64,000 bases of DNA from NCBI RefSeq assembly GCF_014451325.2, contig NZ_JACSCH020000025.1, forward strand, positions 1-64,000, written 5' to 3'. This document shows, piece after piece, positions 8,288-15,891 of the stretch (position 1 is the stretch's first letter; every line of letters begins with the position of its first letter). The position numbers were made by a program, and so were the translations under genes. The notes under the pieces were generated by a model. That model had not been told where the DNA came from. It saw only the letters and a list, made by a program, of their open reading frames with translations, and did no database searches. The DNA is from Streptomyces sp. CB02980. Its GTDB lineage: Bacteria; Actinomycetota; Actinomycetes; Streptomycetales; Streptomycetaceae.

Positions 8288-10023
8288 CTGGTCGCCACCG
8301 TCCTCGTGTCACGGCCGGAGCGCAGTACCTTCCCCGGGACCGCGCCGGTCACCTCGTCGTCCCGTACCGTCTCCACGCCGTTGACCCGTACCGACACGAT
8401 CCCCACCGCCCGTGAGTCGAGCCGCGGGCTGTCCCCCGGCAGGTCGTGCACGAGGGTCGCCGGGCCGGCCTCGATCCGCTCCGGGTCGAAGAGGACCAGG
8501 TCGGCGTGGAAGCCCTCGGTGATCCGGCCGCGCTCGCGGAGCCCGAAGAGCCGGGCCGGGTCGTCGGTCAGCATCCGCACCGCCCGCTCCAGGGGCACCA
8601 GCTTCCGGCCGCGCAGGCAGTCGCCGAGGAACCGGGTCGTGTACGGCGCCCCGCACATCCGGTCCAGGTGGGCGCCCGCGTCGGAGCCGCCGAGCATCAC
8701 GTCCTCGTGGTCCCAGGTCTCGCGGCGCAGCGCCCAGGAGGCCGGGTCGTTGTCGCTGGGCATCGGCCACAGGATGGTCCGGAGCTCGTCGTTGGCGCAG
8801 ATCTCGACGAGGCACTGGAAGGCGTCCTGGCCGCGCTCGGCCGCGATGTCGTCGACGACCCGGCCGGTGAGACCCTCGTTCCCGGGGCTGTACGTGTCCC
8901 CGATGACGTACCGCCCGAAGTGGGCGAGGCGCCGGAAGACCCCGGCCTCCTTGGAGTCGGCGCGCCGCAGCATCTCGGCCCGCACGTCCGGGTCGCGGAG
9001 CCTCGTGATCCGCTCGGGGACGGGAAGTCCGAGGATCTCGCCCCACCCCGGGATGAGGTTGAGGGCGCAGAAGGTCCCGAGCGACATGTTCATCGGGGTC
9101 AGGATCGGCATGGTGAGGGCGACGATCCGGCCGCCGGACTTCCGGGCCCGCTCGGAGGCGGTGAGCTGGCGCGGGACGCGTTCGGGGACGGCGGCGTCGA
9201 TGGTGAGGACGTTCCAGTTGAGGGGGCGTCCGGCGGCGGCGGTCATCTCGACGAACAGCTCGATCTCGTCGTCGGAGAACTGGTCGAGACAGCCGGCCAG
9301 GATCGCTTCGAGCTGGGTGCCCTCGTGCTCGCCGACGGCGCGGGAGAGCGCGATGAGCTCCTCCGGACCGGCGTGCCGGGAGGCGACGGGGGCGCCGTCG
9401 CCGTCGGAGTGGGTGGACGACTGGGTGGTGGAGAGCCCCCAGGCGCCGGCCTCCATGGCCTCCTTGAGGAGGGCGACCATGTGCGCGAGCTGCTCGGGGG
9501 TGGGCTGCCCGCCGACGGCGTCGGCGCCCATCACGTACCTGCGCAGGGCGCAGTGGCCCACCATGAAACCGGCGTTGACGGCGATGCGGCCGTCGAGGGC
9601 GTCGAGGTACTCGGCGAACGACGACCAGGACCAGTCGACGCCCTCCTCCAGGGCCTTCAGGGCCATCCCCTCGACCTTGGACATCATGCGACGGGTGTAG
9701 TCGGCGTCCTCGGGCCGGTCCGGGTGGAGCGGGGCGAGGGTGAAACCGCAGTTGCCGCCGGCGACGGTGGTGACGCCGTGGTTCATGGACGGGGTGGCGT
9801 ACGGGTCCCAGAACAGCTGGGCGTCGTAGTGGGTGTGCGGGTCGACGAAGCCGGGCGTGAGGACGAGACCGGTGGCGTCCTCGGTGCTCCGGGCCTCCTC
9901 GCGTACGGTGCCGGGCTCGGCGACGACGGCGATCCGGCCGTCGCGGATGCCGACGTCGGCGGTGAAGGCGGGGGCGCCGGTGCCGTCCACGACGGTGGCG
10001 CCCGTGATGAGGTGGTCGAGCAT
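8284..10023 (-). CDS. D-aminoacylase-type amidohydrolase
   Basis: The 579-residue protein is an amidohydrolase of the N-acyl-D-amino-acid deacylase branch. GFVDPHTHYDAQLFWDP near residue 60 gives the HxH metal site, GHCALRRYVMG near 160 another histidine, and VMLGGSDAGAHLDRMCG near 465 the catalytic aspartate region. ADLVLFDP near the C-terminus is the usual small beta-domain return. Metal-dependent hydrolysis of an acylated amide is the family reaction. It is coupled by a 4-bp overlap to the aldehyde dehydrogenase and lies 145 bp after the LLM gene at 10169-11293, which has two operators, so all three may form one unit. Confidence 0.88.
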   Translation of the reverse strand: MLDHLITGATVVDGTGAPAFTADVGIRDGRIAVVAEPGTVREEARSTEDATGLVLTPGFVDPHTHYDAQLFWDPYATPSMNHGVTTVAGGNCGFTLAPLHPDRPEDADYTRRMMSKVEGMALKALEEGVDWSWSSFAEYLDALDGRIAVNAGFMVGHCALRRYVMGADAVGGQPTPEQLAHMVALLKEAMEAGAWGLSTTQSSTHSDGDGAPVASRHAGPEELIALSRAVGEHEGTQLEAILAGCLDQFSDDEIELFVEMTAAAGRPLNWNVLTIDAAVPERVPRQLTASERARKSGGRIVALTMPILTPMNMSLGTFCALNLIPGWGEILGLPVPERITRLRDPDVRAEMLRRADSKEAGVFRRLAHFGRYVIGDTYSPGNEGLTGRVVDDIAAERGQDAFQCLVEICANDELRTILWPMPSDNDPASWALRRETWDHEDVMLGGSDAGAHLDRMCGAPYTTRFLGDCLRGRKLVPLERAVRMLTDDPARLFGLRERGRITEGFHADLVLFDPERIEAGPATLVHDLPGDSPRLDSRAVGIVSVRVNGVETVRDDEVTGAVPGKVLRSGRDTRTVATR

Positions 10024-10168
10024 GACGGTCCCTTTCTGGACGTGGACACGGGTGTGCCCCGGACCGGGGGCCGCCGCGGAACGGCCTCCGGCCGGGGCCG
10101 GTACGGGGCGGCGGTCCGGGAAGACACCACCCCGCGCTCGTCGTGCACCGCGCCCCGGCGGCAGCCCG

Positions 10169-11293
10169 TCAGGCGCCCGCGGACTGGCGGAAGCGGGTTG
10201 TGCGGTGGATCGGGTCCGTGTCGATCTTCGGGATCACGTGCTCACCGATCAGCTTGATCGAGTTCATCGTGTCCTCGTACGAGATCCCGATCGGCAGCCC
10301 GAAGGACAGCTGGTCCGCCCCCGCCTGCTCCCACCGCTTGCACTGCGCCAGGACCTCCGACGGATCGCCGCAGATCATCAGCTCCTCCTGGATGAGGAGT
10401 TCGATGATCTCGGCCGAGTACTCGGGCAGGAGCTCCGGCCACTCCGGGATGCCCTCCGGCCGCGGGAAGGTGTCGTGGTAGCGGAAGAGGAGGGACTGGA
10501 GGTAGTTCAGGCCGCCGCCCACCGCGATCTCGACCGCCTTGTCGTGCGTCTCGGCGCAGATCGCCGTCGAGGTCACCATGACGTTGTCGTTGACGAAGTC
10601 GCCGATCGCCTTGGCTTCCTTGATCGCGGTCTTGTACGACTCGACGACCCACTCCATGTCGGAGACCTTCTGCACGCTGAAGCCGAGGACGCCGAGGCCC
10701 TTCTTGCCGGCCATGGCGTACGAGGAGGGGGACCCGGCGGCGTACCACATGGCGGGGTGGGACTTCCCGTACGGCTTCGGGAGGACCTTGCGGGGCGGCA
10801 GCGACCAGTGCTTGCCCTGGAAGCCGACGTACTCGTCCTGGAGCCACATCTTGGGGAACTCGGCGATCGTCTCCTCCCACAGCTCCTTGGTGTGGTTCAT
10901 GTCGGTGATGCCCGGCATGAACCCGAGGATCTCGTGGGAGCCCGCGCCCCGGCCGGAGCCGAACTCGAAGCGTCCGGCCGAGAGATGGTCGAGCATGGCG
11001 ACCTTCTCGGCGACCTTCACCGGGTGGTTGACGGGGGCGAGGGGGTTGAAGATGCCGGAGCCGAGGTGGATCCGGTCGGTGGCGTGGGCGAGGTAGCCCA
11101 GGTAGACGTCGTTGGCGGAGAGGTGCGAGTACTCCTCCAGGAAGTGGTGCTCCGAGGCCCAGGCGTACTTGAAACCGGACCTGTCCGCCTGGATGACGTA
11201 CTCGGTCTCCTCCATGAGTGCCTTGTGCTCGGCTTCGGGATCGGTCTCGGCGCGCTTGCCGACGTATCCCTGTACGAAGATCCCGAATTCCAA
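10169..11293 (-). CDS. LLM class flavin-dependent oxidoreductase (374 aa)
   Basis: The 374-residue protein begins MEFGIFVQGYVGKRAETDPEA and has the bacterial luciferase-like barrel: YAWASEHHFLEEYSHLSAND near residue 45, LGSGIFNPLAPVNHPVKVAEK near 78, and LSAGRFEFGSGRGAGSHEILG. The start codon is TTG at 11293, chosen because EFGIFV is the conserved start of this subgroup; no ATG or GTG fits. It is probably an FMN- or F420-dependent monooxygenase or reductase. Two palindromic operators lie 26-108 bp upstream, tying it to the regulon described in the findings. Confidence 0.88.
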   Translation of the reverse strand: MEFGIFVQGYVGKRAETDPEAEHKALMEETEYVIQADRSGFKYAWASEHHFLEEYSHLSANDVYLGYLAHATDRIHLGSGIFNPLAPVNHPVKVAEKVAMLDHLSAGRFEFGSGRGAGSHEILGFMPGITDMNHTKELWEETIAEFPKMWLQDEYVGFQGKHWSLPPRKVLPKPYGKSHPAMWYAAGSPSSYAMAGKKGLGVLGFSVQKVSDMEWVVESYKTAIKEAKAIGDFVNDNVMVTSTAICAETHDKAVEIAVGGGLNYLQSLLFRYHDTFPRPEGIPEWPELLPEYSAEIIELLIQEELMICGDPSEVLAQCKRWEQAGADQLSFGLPIGISYEDTMNSIKLIGEHVIPKIDTDPIHRTTRFRQSAGA

Positions 11294-11317
11294 GGGGGTT
11301 CACCGTCCTCGTGAGTT

Positions 11318-11334
11318 TCTGACGTGTCGTCAGA
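11318..11334. promoter_or_regulatory. Palindromic operator A (CTGACG-TGT-CGTCAG)
   Basis: A perfect 17-bp inverted repeat, TCTGACG-TGT-CGTCAGA, lies 25 bp upstream of the TTG start of the LLM gene at 10169-11293. It is one of nine related sites in the window, in the format typical of TetR-family operators. The regulator itself is inferred. Confidence 0.75.
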
Positions 11335-11377
11335 TTCATGATGTGCCCGACTGTCGCACCGCGGGGTGGGCCCGTCA

Positions 11378-11400
11378 ATACCTGACGAGCCGTCAGGTAT
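11378..11400. promoter_or_regulatory. Palindromic operator B, perfect 23 bp
   Basis: The half-site ATACCTGACG, the spacer AGC and the exact inverse half form a perfect 23-bp palindrome. It starts 85 bp upstream of the LLM gene start and ends 3 bp from the stop codon of the SDR gene. It is the longest perfect member of the CTGACG-N3-CGTCAG set. Confidence 0.8.
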
Positions 11401-11402
11401 GA

Positions 11403-12164
11403 CTAGAAGAGGCTGACTCCCGCCAGCCAGCCGCCGTCGATCACGAACGGCTGTCCCGTGATGTACGCCGAGTCCTCCCCGGTCAGGAACAGCGCGAGGG
11501 CCGCCACCTCGTCCGGGCGCCCGATCCGCCCGAGCGGCACGAGCTTGCGGTACAGCTCGGCCGTGGCGGCCGGGTCCACGCCCTCCGGGTTGCTCATGGG
11601 GGTGTCGATGGCGCCCGGGCAGACGGCGTTCACCCGTATCCCCTTCGCGGCCAGCTCCAGGGCGGCCACCCGGGTCAGCCCGAGGACGGCGTGCTTCGAG
11701 GCGGCGTACGCGCCGACCCCGGCCATCCCGGTCAGGCCCGTGTACGAGGCCGTGTTGACGATCGTCCCGCCGCCGGCCGCCGCGATCTCGGGCGCGACGG
11801 TACGGATGCCGAGGAAGCAGCCGGTCTGATTGACGGAGACGATCGCCTGGAACTCCTCCAGAGGGGTGGAGAGCAGCTCGTTGAAGCGGAGGATGCCGGC
11901 GTTGTTGACCAGCCCGTCGATCTTCCCGAACCGCTCCTTGGCGACGGTCACGGCCGCGGCCCAGTCGTCCTCCCTGGTCACGTCCAGATGGACGTAGACG
12001 GCCCGCTCCTCCCCCAGCTCCTTGGCCAGTGCGGCGCCGGCGTCGTCGAGGACGTCCGCGAGGACGACCCTCGCCCCCTCCCCGGCGAACAGCCGGGCCT
12101 CCTGCTCGCCCTGTCCGCGCGCCGCGCCGGTGACGAGGACGACCCGCCCGTCGAGTGTGCCCAT
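11403..12164 (-). CDS. SDR family NAD(P)-dependent oxidoreductase
   Basis: The 253-residue protein is a classical short-chain dehydrogenase. VVLVTGAARGQGEQEA near residue 8 is the TGxxxGxG cofactor site, NNAG near 88 the structural motif, and YAASK near 153 the catalytic Tyr/Lys pair, with the serine in NTASYTG. CPGAIDTPM and the C-terminal FVIDGGW are typical of the hydroxysteroid/glucose dehydrogenase-like branch. It oxidises or reduces a hydroxyl or keto group in the cytosol. A GGGAG site precedes the ATG at 12164. The gene follows the LLM gene at 12176 by 11 bp, so the two form one operon. Confidence 0.92.
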   Translation of the reverse strand: MGTLDGRVVLVTGAARGQGEQEARLFAGEGARVVLADVLDDAGAALAKELGEERAVYVHLDVTREDDWAAAVTVAKERFGKIDGLVNNAGILRFNELLSTPLEEFQAIVSVNQTGCFLGIRTVAPEIAAAGGGTIVNTASYTGLTGMAGVGAYAASKHAVLGLTRVAALELAAKGIRVNAVCPGAIDTPMSNPEGVDPAATAELYRKLVPLGRIGRPDEVAALALFLTGEDSAYITGQPFVIDGGWLAGVSLF

Positions 12165-12175
12165 GTCCGTACTCC

Positions 12176-13093
12176 CTAGAGGTGAGGGGCGACCTCCGTG
12201 CCGAAGGCCGCCATCTGGTCGATGAGTTCGGTACGGCTCCGGGAGCGGAACCGGACCTGGATCTGGTGCACGCCCATCTCCCCGTACGCGCGCAGGGAGG
12301 CGGCGATCTCCTCCGGGCGGCCGCTGAGGGTGCGCCGGCCGACGGGCCATTCGGGCGTGCCGACGTACAGCGGCTCGGCGATCGCGCCGACGGTGATCGG
12401 CTCCGCGATCCCGGCCTCGGCGCGCAGCCGCAGCAGCTTCTGGATCTGTACGGCGAGCCGCTCGCGCGGGTCGCCCTGCGGCAGCCAGCCGTCGCCCTTG
12501 AGCGCGGCGCGGCGCACGGCGGCCGGTGAGGAGCCGCCGACCCAGAGCGGGACGCGCTCCTGCGCGGGCCGGGGCAGCTGCCCGAGGTCCTTGAAGGCGA
12601 ACCGCTCCCCCAGGTGCTCCGGGTACTCCTCGGGCCCGAGCGCGGCCCGCAGGGCGTCCATGGTCTCGTCGAGCACGGCGCCACGGCGCGTGAAGTCCAC
12701 GCCGAGCGCCTCGAACTCCTCCTGTACGTGCCCGGCGCCGACCCCGAGGACGAGCCGGCCGCCGGAGAGGTGGTCGAGCGTCGCGTACGCCTTGGCGGTG
12801 ACGAGCGGATGGCGCAGCCCGACGACGGCGACGTGCGAGAGCAGCCGGACGCGTTCGGTGGCGGCGGCGAGGAAGGAGAGCGTGGCGACCGGGTCGTACC
12901 AGACGGTGCTCATGGCCTCGGCGAGCCGGCGCGGGATGGCGACGTGGTCGCAACCGGCGAGGTAGTCGAATCCGTGGTCCTCGGCGGCGCGGGCGACGGC
13001 GAGCAGATCGGCTGCCCCGGCGGCCGCCTCCCAGGGTTCGGCGTAGATCGCGCTCTGCGACTGGACCGGCAGCTGCATCCCGTAGACCACCAT
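12176..13093 (-). CDS. LLM class F420-dependent oxidoreductase (305 aa)
   Basis: The 305-residue protein starts MVVYGMQLPVQSQSAIYAEPWE. The barrel marks are FDYLAGCDHVAIPR near 50, AKAYATLDHLSGGRLVLGVGAGHVQEE near 115, and VPLWVGGSSPAAVRRAAL near 190. The LGVGxG...E signature matches the F420-dependent group. It is the first gene of a two-gene operon with the SDR. The two operators upstream (13138-13152 and 13179-13195) are each imperfect by one base. The substrate is unknown; a hydroxylated or unsaturated lipid or steroid-like compound is a guess from the regulon content. Confidence 0.88.
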   Translation of the reverse strand: MVVYGMQLPVQSQSAIYAEPWEAAAGAADLLAVARAAEDHGFDYLAGCDHVAIPRRLAEAMSTVWYDPVATLSFLAAATERVRLLSHVAVVGLRHPLVTAKAYATLDHLSGGRLVLGVGAGHVQEEFEALGVDFTRRGAVLDETMDALRAALGPEEYPEHLGERFAFKDLGQLPRPAQERVPLWVGGSSPAAVRRAALKGDGWLPQGDPRERLAVQIQKLLRLRAEAGIAEPITVGAIAEPLYVGTPEWPVGRRTLSGRPEEIAASLRAYGEMGVHQIQVRFRSRSRTELIDQMAAFGTEVAPHL

Positions 13094-13137
13094 GAGGAAC
13101 CCCCTTGAGTCCCGGCCGCCCCGCGGCGGCCGCGCAT

Positions 13138-13152
13138 CTGACGAACCGTCAC
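13138..13152. promoter_or_regulatory. Palindromic operator C1 (CTGACG-AAC-CGTCAC)
   Basis: This is a 15-bp site with one mismatch at its last base relative to CTGACG-N3-CGTCAG, located 45 bp upstream of the start of the LLM/SDR operon. Confidence 0.6.
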
Positions 13153-13178
13153 CTGCACGAGCGGGGCCCATGCTCGTA

Positions 13179-13195
13179 CCTGACGATCCATCAGG
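13179..13195. promoter_or_regulatory. Palindromic operator C2 (CCTGACG-ATC-CATCAGG)
   Basis: A 17-bp inverted repeat with one mismatched pair lies 86 bp upstream of the LLM/SDR operon start. It pairs with site C1 in the same way that sites A and B are paired. Confidence 0.65.
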
Positions 13196-13335
13196 CAAGG
13201 GGTGGGGGACACGGGCGTTCGCTTTTGTCCAAGACCCATGGCGTGCCCCGCCCCAGGATGGGTTCCGGCGGCAAGGCGTCGCGGCCGAGCTGTCGACCGC
13301 CGCCCTCACCCACCGGACCTGAATGGACGTCCTCC

Positions 13336-13812
13336 ATGCGTTCCCTGCTTCGCCGCACCGCGCAAGCGAGCTCCGCCCTGCTCCTCGCCGCCGGCGGCCT
13401 GATGTTCACGGGCGGCTCGGCCCAGGCCGCCCAGTACGACGGCGCCGACCCGGCGTCCACCTACTGCGGCGGCACCACCAGCACGCCCCGGTCCGCCGCC
13501 CTCTACGACCCGCGGTTCGGCTTCCACGTGGGCACCATCGACCTCCGGTACAACTCGGGCTGCCGCACGGTGTGGGCGCGGATCACCCTGGACAGCGCCC
13601 AGGGCTGGTGCGGGGACTCCGCCGCCGGACAGCCCTGCGCCACGGCCGAGGTCATCCGGGAGTCCGACGGGGCGACCCTGTCCTGCCAGGTCCCGCAGGG
13701 CGGCACCTCCTGCTACACCCGCATGCTCAACGACGCCGGCGTGCAGTCCCACGCGCAGGGCATCACGTACACCTCGGGCGGCCTCAGGTACACGCCGACG
13801 GGCAGCTACTGA
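13336..13812 (+). CDS. Secreted DUF2690 protein, copy 1
   Basis: The 158-residue protein has a Sec signal peptide (MRSLLRRTAQASSALLLAAGG, cleavage near AQA-AQ at residue 32). The mature domain contains ADPASTYCGGTTST, GTIDLRYNSGCRTVWARI and several paired cysteines, which match DUF2690, an uncharacterised secreted actinobacterial domain. Cysteines near residues 45, 73, 94, 101, 119 and 127 could form three disulfides. It is followed by a close paralogue; the first 50 residues of the two are nearly identical. The function is unknown. Confidence 0.8.
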   Translation: MRSLLRRTAQASSALLLAAGGLMFTGGSAQAAQYDGADPASTYCGGTTSTPRSAALYDPRFGFHVGTIDLRYNSGCRTVWARITLDSAQGWCGDSAAGQPCATAEVIRESDGATLSCQVPQGGTSCYTRMLNDAGVQSHAQGITYTSGGLRYTPTGSY

Positions 13813-13936
13813 CCCGAAGCGCCCCGAGCCCGGGCCACCGCACGACCGGAGACGCCACGGCGCTCCACTCCGACCCCGCTCCCACCACGGCCGACGGATT
13901 CAGGACCGCCGGCCCTACCCGAACGGACACATCCCC

Positions 13937-14413
13937 ATGCGTTCCCTGCTCCAGCGCACCGCCCAGGTCGGCACCGCCCTGCTCCTCGCGGCCGGCGGTC
14001 TGATGTTCACGGGCGGCTCGGCCCAGGCCGCCCAGTACGACGGCGCCGACCCGGCGTCCACCTACTGCGGCGGCACCACCAGCACGGTGAAGTCGGTCGG
14101 CGTGTACGACTACCACAGCAACCGGCTCGGCACCCTCGACCTGCGCTACAACTCGGGCTGCCGCACCGCGTGGGCGCGCCTGACGATCACCTACGGCTAC
14201 AGCGACTGCGGCAACGCCTCCGCGGGCATCGCCTGCGCGCAGGCGCGCATCGTGCGGGACAACGACGGCAGGACCTACTCCTGCACCGTGCGGCCGGGCA
14301 ACTCCTCCTGCTACACGCCGATGGTGAACGACGCGGGCTACACGTCCCACGCCGAGGTCAGCACGGACACGGCGGGCGGGTACCGCGAGGACATCCGCAC
14401 CCCCAGCTACTAG
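13937..14413 (+). CDS. Secreted DUF2690 protein, copy 2
   Basis: The 158-residue paralogue of the gene just upstream has the same length, the same signal peptide with few changes, and the same GGSAQAAQYDGADPASTYC segment at DNA level. The rest has diverged: the central strand reads GTLDLRYNSGCRTAWARL and the C-terminus ends REDIRTPSY. The cysteine positions are conserved, so the fold is probably the same. This is a tandem duplication in which the export region stayed nearly constant while the surface changed. The function is unknown. Confidence 0.8.
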   Translation: MRSLLQRTAQVGTALLLAAGGLMFTGGSAQAAQYDGADPASTYCGGTTSTVKSVGVYDYHSNRLGTLDLRYNSGCRTAWARLTITYGYSDCGNASAGIACAQARIVRDNDGRTYSCTVRPGNSSCYTPMVNDAGYTSHAEVSTDTAGGYREDIRTPSY

Positions 14414-14489
14414 TCCGCGGCTCCCCCGGCCCCCGCCCGGTCCGCCTCCCTCGGCGGGCCGGGCGGGCCCTTCGCGGCGCGGGGCGCCC

Positions 14490-15707
14490 CTACGGGCGCC
14501 AGAGGCCGTCCGGGGTGAGGCCGAGCAGGTCGATCGCGTTGCCGCGCACGATCCGCTCGACGACGTCCGGGGCCAGGTGCCCCATCTGCGCCTCGCCGAC
14601 CTCCCTGGACTTGGGCCAGGTGGAGTCCGAGTGCGGGTAGTCCGTCTCGTACAGGACGTTCCCGACCCCGATCGCGTCGAGGTTCTTCAGGCCGAACGCG
14701 TCGTCGAAGAAGCAGCCGAAGACGTGCCCGGCGAAGAGCTCCGACGGCGGGCGCAGCACCTTGTCGGCGACCCCGCCCCAGCCGCGGTTCTCCTCCCACA
14801 CGACGTCGGCGCGCTCCAGGATGTACGGGATCCAGCCGATCTGCCCCTCCGCGTACATGATCTTCAGGTGGGGGAAGCGCTCGAACTTGCCGCTCATCAG
14901 CCAGTCGACCATCGAGAAGCAGCAGTTGGCGAAGGTGATGGTCGAGCCGACGGCCGGCGGCGCGTCGGCGGAGGTCGACGGCATCCGGCTGGACGAGCCG
15001 ATGTGCATCGCGATGACCGTGCCGGTCTCGTCGCACGCGCGGAAGAAGGGGTCCCAGTGGTCCGTGTGCACCGAGGGGAGCCCGAGGTGCGGCGGGATCT
15101 CCGAGAACGCGACCGCCCGCACCCCGCGCGCGGCGTTGCGGCGGACCTCGGCGGCGGCCAGCTCCGGATCCCAGAGCGGGATGAGGGTGAGCGGGATGAG
15201 CCGCCCGTGCGCCTCGGGCCCGCACCACTCCTCCACCATCCAGTCGTTGTACGCCCGGACGCAGAGCAGCCCGAGCTCGCGGTCGCTCGCCTCGGTGAAG
15301 GTCTGCCCGCAGAAGCGGGGGAAGGTCGGGAAGCAGAGCGCGGACTGGACGTGGTTGACGTCCATGTCGGCGAGCCGCTCGGGCACCGAGTGGGAGCCGG
15401 GCCGCATCTGCTCGAACGTGATGACTTCGAGCCGTATCTCGTCGCGGTCGTAGCCGACGGCGGTGTCGAGGCGGGTGAGGGGCCGGTGCAGGTCCTCGTA
15501 GACCCACCAGTCGCCGATCGGGCCCTCGTCCCCCTTGGCCCCCATGACGGGGGCGAACTTCCCGCCGAGGAAGGTCATTTCCCTGAGCGGGGCGCGGACG
15601 ATCCGGGGTCCGGTGTCGTGGTACCGGGACGGGAGCCGGTCCCGCCAGACGTGCGGGGGCTCCACGGTGTGGTCGTCCACCGAGATGATCTTCGGGAAGT
15701 TCTCCAT
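14490..15707 (-). CDS. Amidohydrolase family protein (amidohydrolase-2 type)
   Basis: The protein of about 405 residues begins MENFPKIISVDDHTVEPPHVW. The DxH at the N-terminus (SVDDHTVEP), AMHIGSSS near residue 235 and LYETDYPHSDSTWP near 345 are the metal and catalytic motifs of the ACMSD/LigW-like amidohydrolase-2 family. Members decarboxylate or hydrolyse aromatic or keto acids; in actinobacteria they often accompany steroid- or acyl-CoA-type pathways. A GTG three codons upstream (15716) is an alternative start. A perfect CTGACG-ACC-CGTCAG operator lies 21 bp upstream of the ATG. It is divergent from afsR. Confidence 0.87.
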   Translation of the reverse strand: MENFPKIISVDDHTVEPPHVWRDRLPSRYHDTGPRIVRAPLREMTFLGGKFAPVMGAKGDEGPIGDWWVYEDLHRPLTRLDTAVGYDRDEIRLEVITFEQMRPGSHSVPERLADMDVNHVQSALCFPTFPRFCGQTFTEASDRELGLLCVRAYNDWMVEEWCGPEAHGRLIPLTLIPLWDPELAAAEVRRNAARGVRAVAFSEIPPHLGLPSVHTDHWDPFFRACDETGTVIAMHIGSSSRMPSTSADAPPAVGSTITFANCCFSMVDWLMSGKFERFPHLKIMYAEGQIGWIPYILERADVVWEENRGWGGVADKVLRPPSELFAGHVFGCFFDDAFGLKNLDAIGVGNVLYETDYPHSDSTWPKSREVGEAQMGHLAPDVVERIVRGNAIDLLGLTPDGLWRP

Positions 15708-15728
15708 GGCTTTCACGGTAGCGCTGAT

Positions 15729-15743
15729 CTGACGACCCGTCAG
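15729..15743. promoter_or_regulatory. Palindromic operator D (CTGACG-ACC-CGTCAG)
   Basis: A perfect 15-bp inverted repeat lies in the gap between the amidohydrolase gene and afsR, 21 bp from the amidohydrolase ATG and 148 bp from the afsR ATG. It most likely controls the amidohydrolase promoter, and it could also affect afsR. Confidence 0.75.
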
Positions 15744-15891
15744 CTATCGTGCGGGGAATCGACGGTGTGACGGGCTCACTACGGCCGTATCACGGCCCGG
15801 ACTACGGCCGACCCGATGCTGACGGACTCCCTCCGGACAAGGCAGACTGTCCAGGGCGAAACAAGCGTTGGCGGTACGGGCAGGGGGAGCG

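Noticed and set aside
6758..9700. A 980-codon open frame on the plus strand
   Set aside because: It is opposite to the aldehyde dehydrogenase and amidohydrolase genes, which have full catalytic motifs. Its composition is histidine/arginine/proline-rich shadow sequence.
5014..10023. One long operon of amidohydrolase, aldehyde dehydrogenase and permease
   Set aside because: The 238-bp gap before the permease contains its own likely promoter region, so I treat the permease as separately transcribed.
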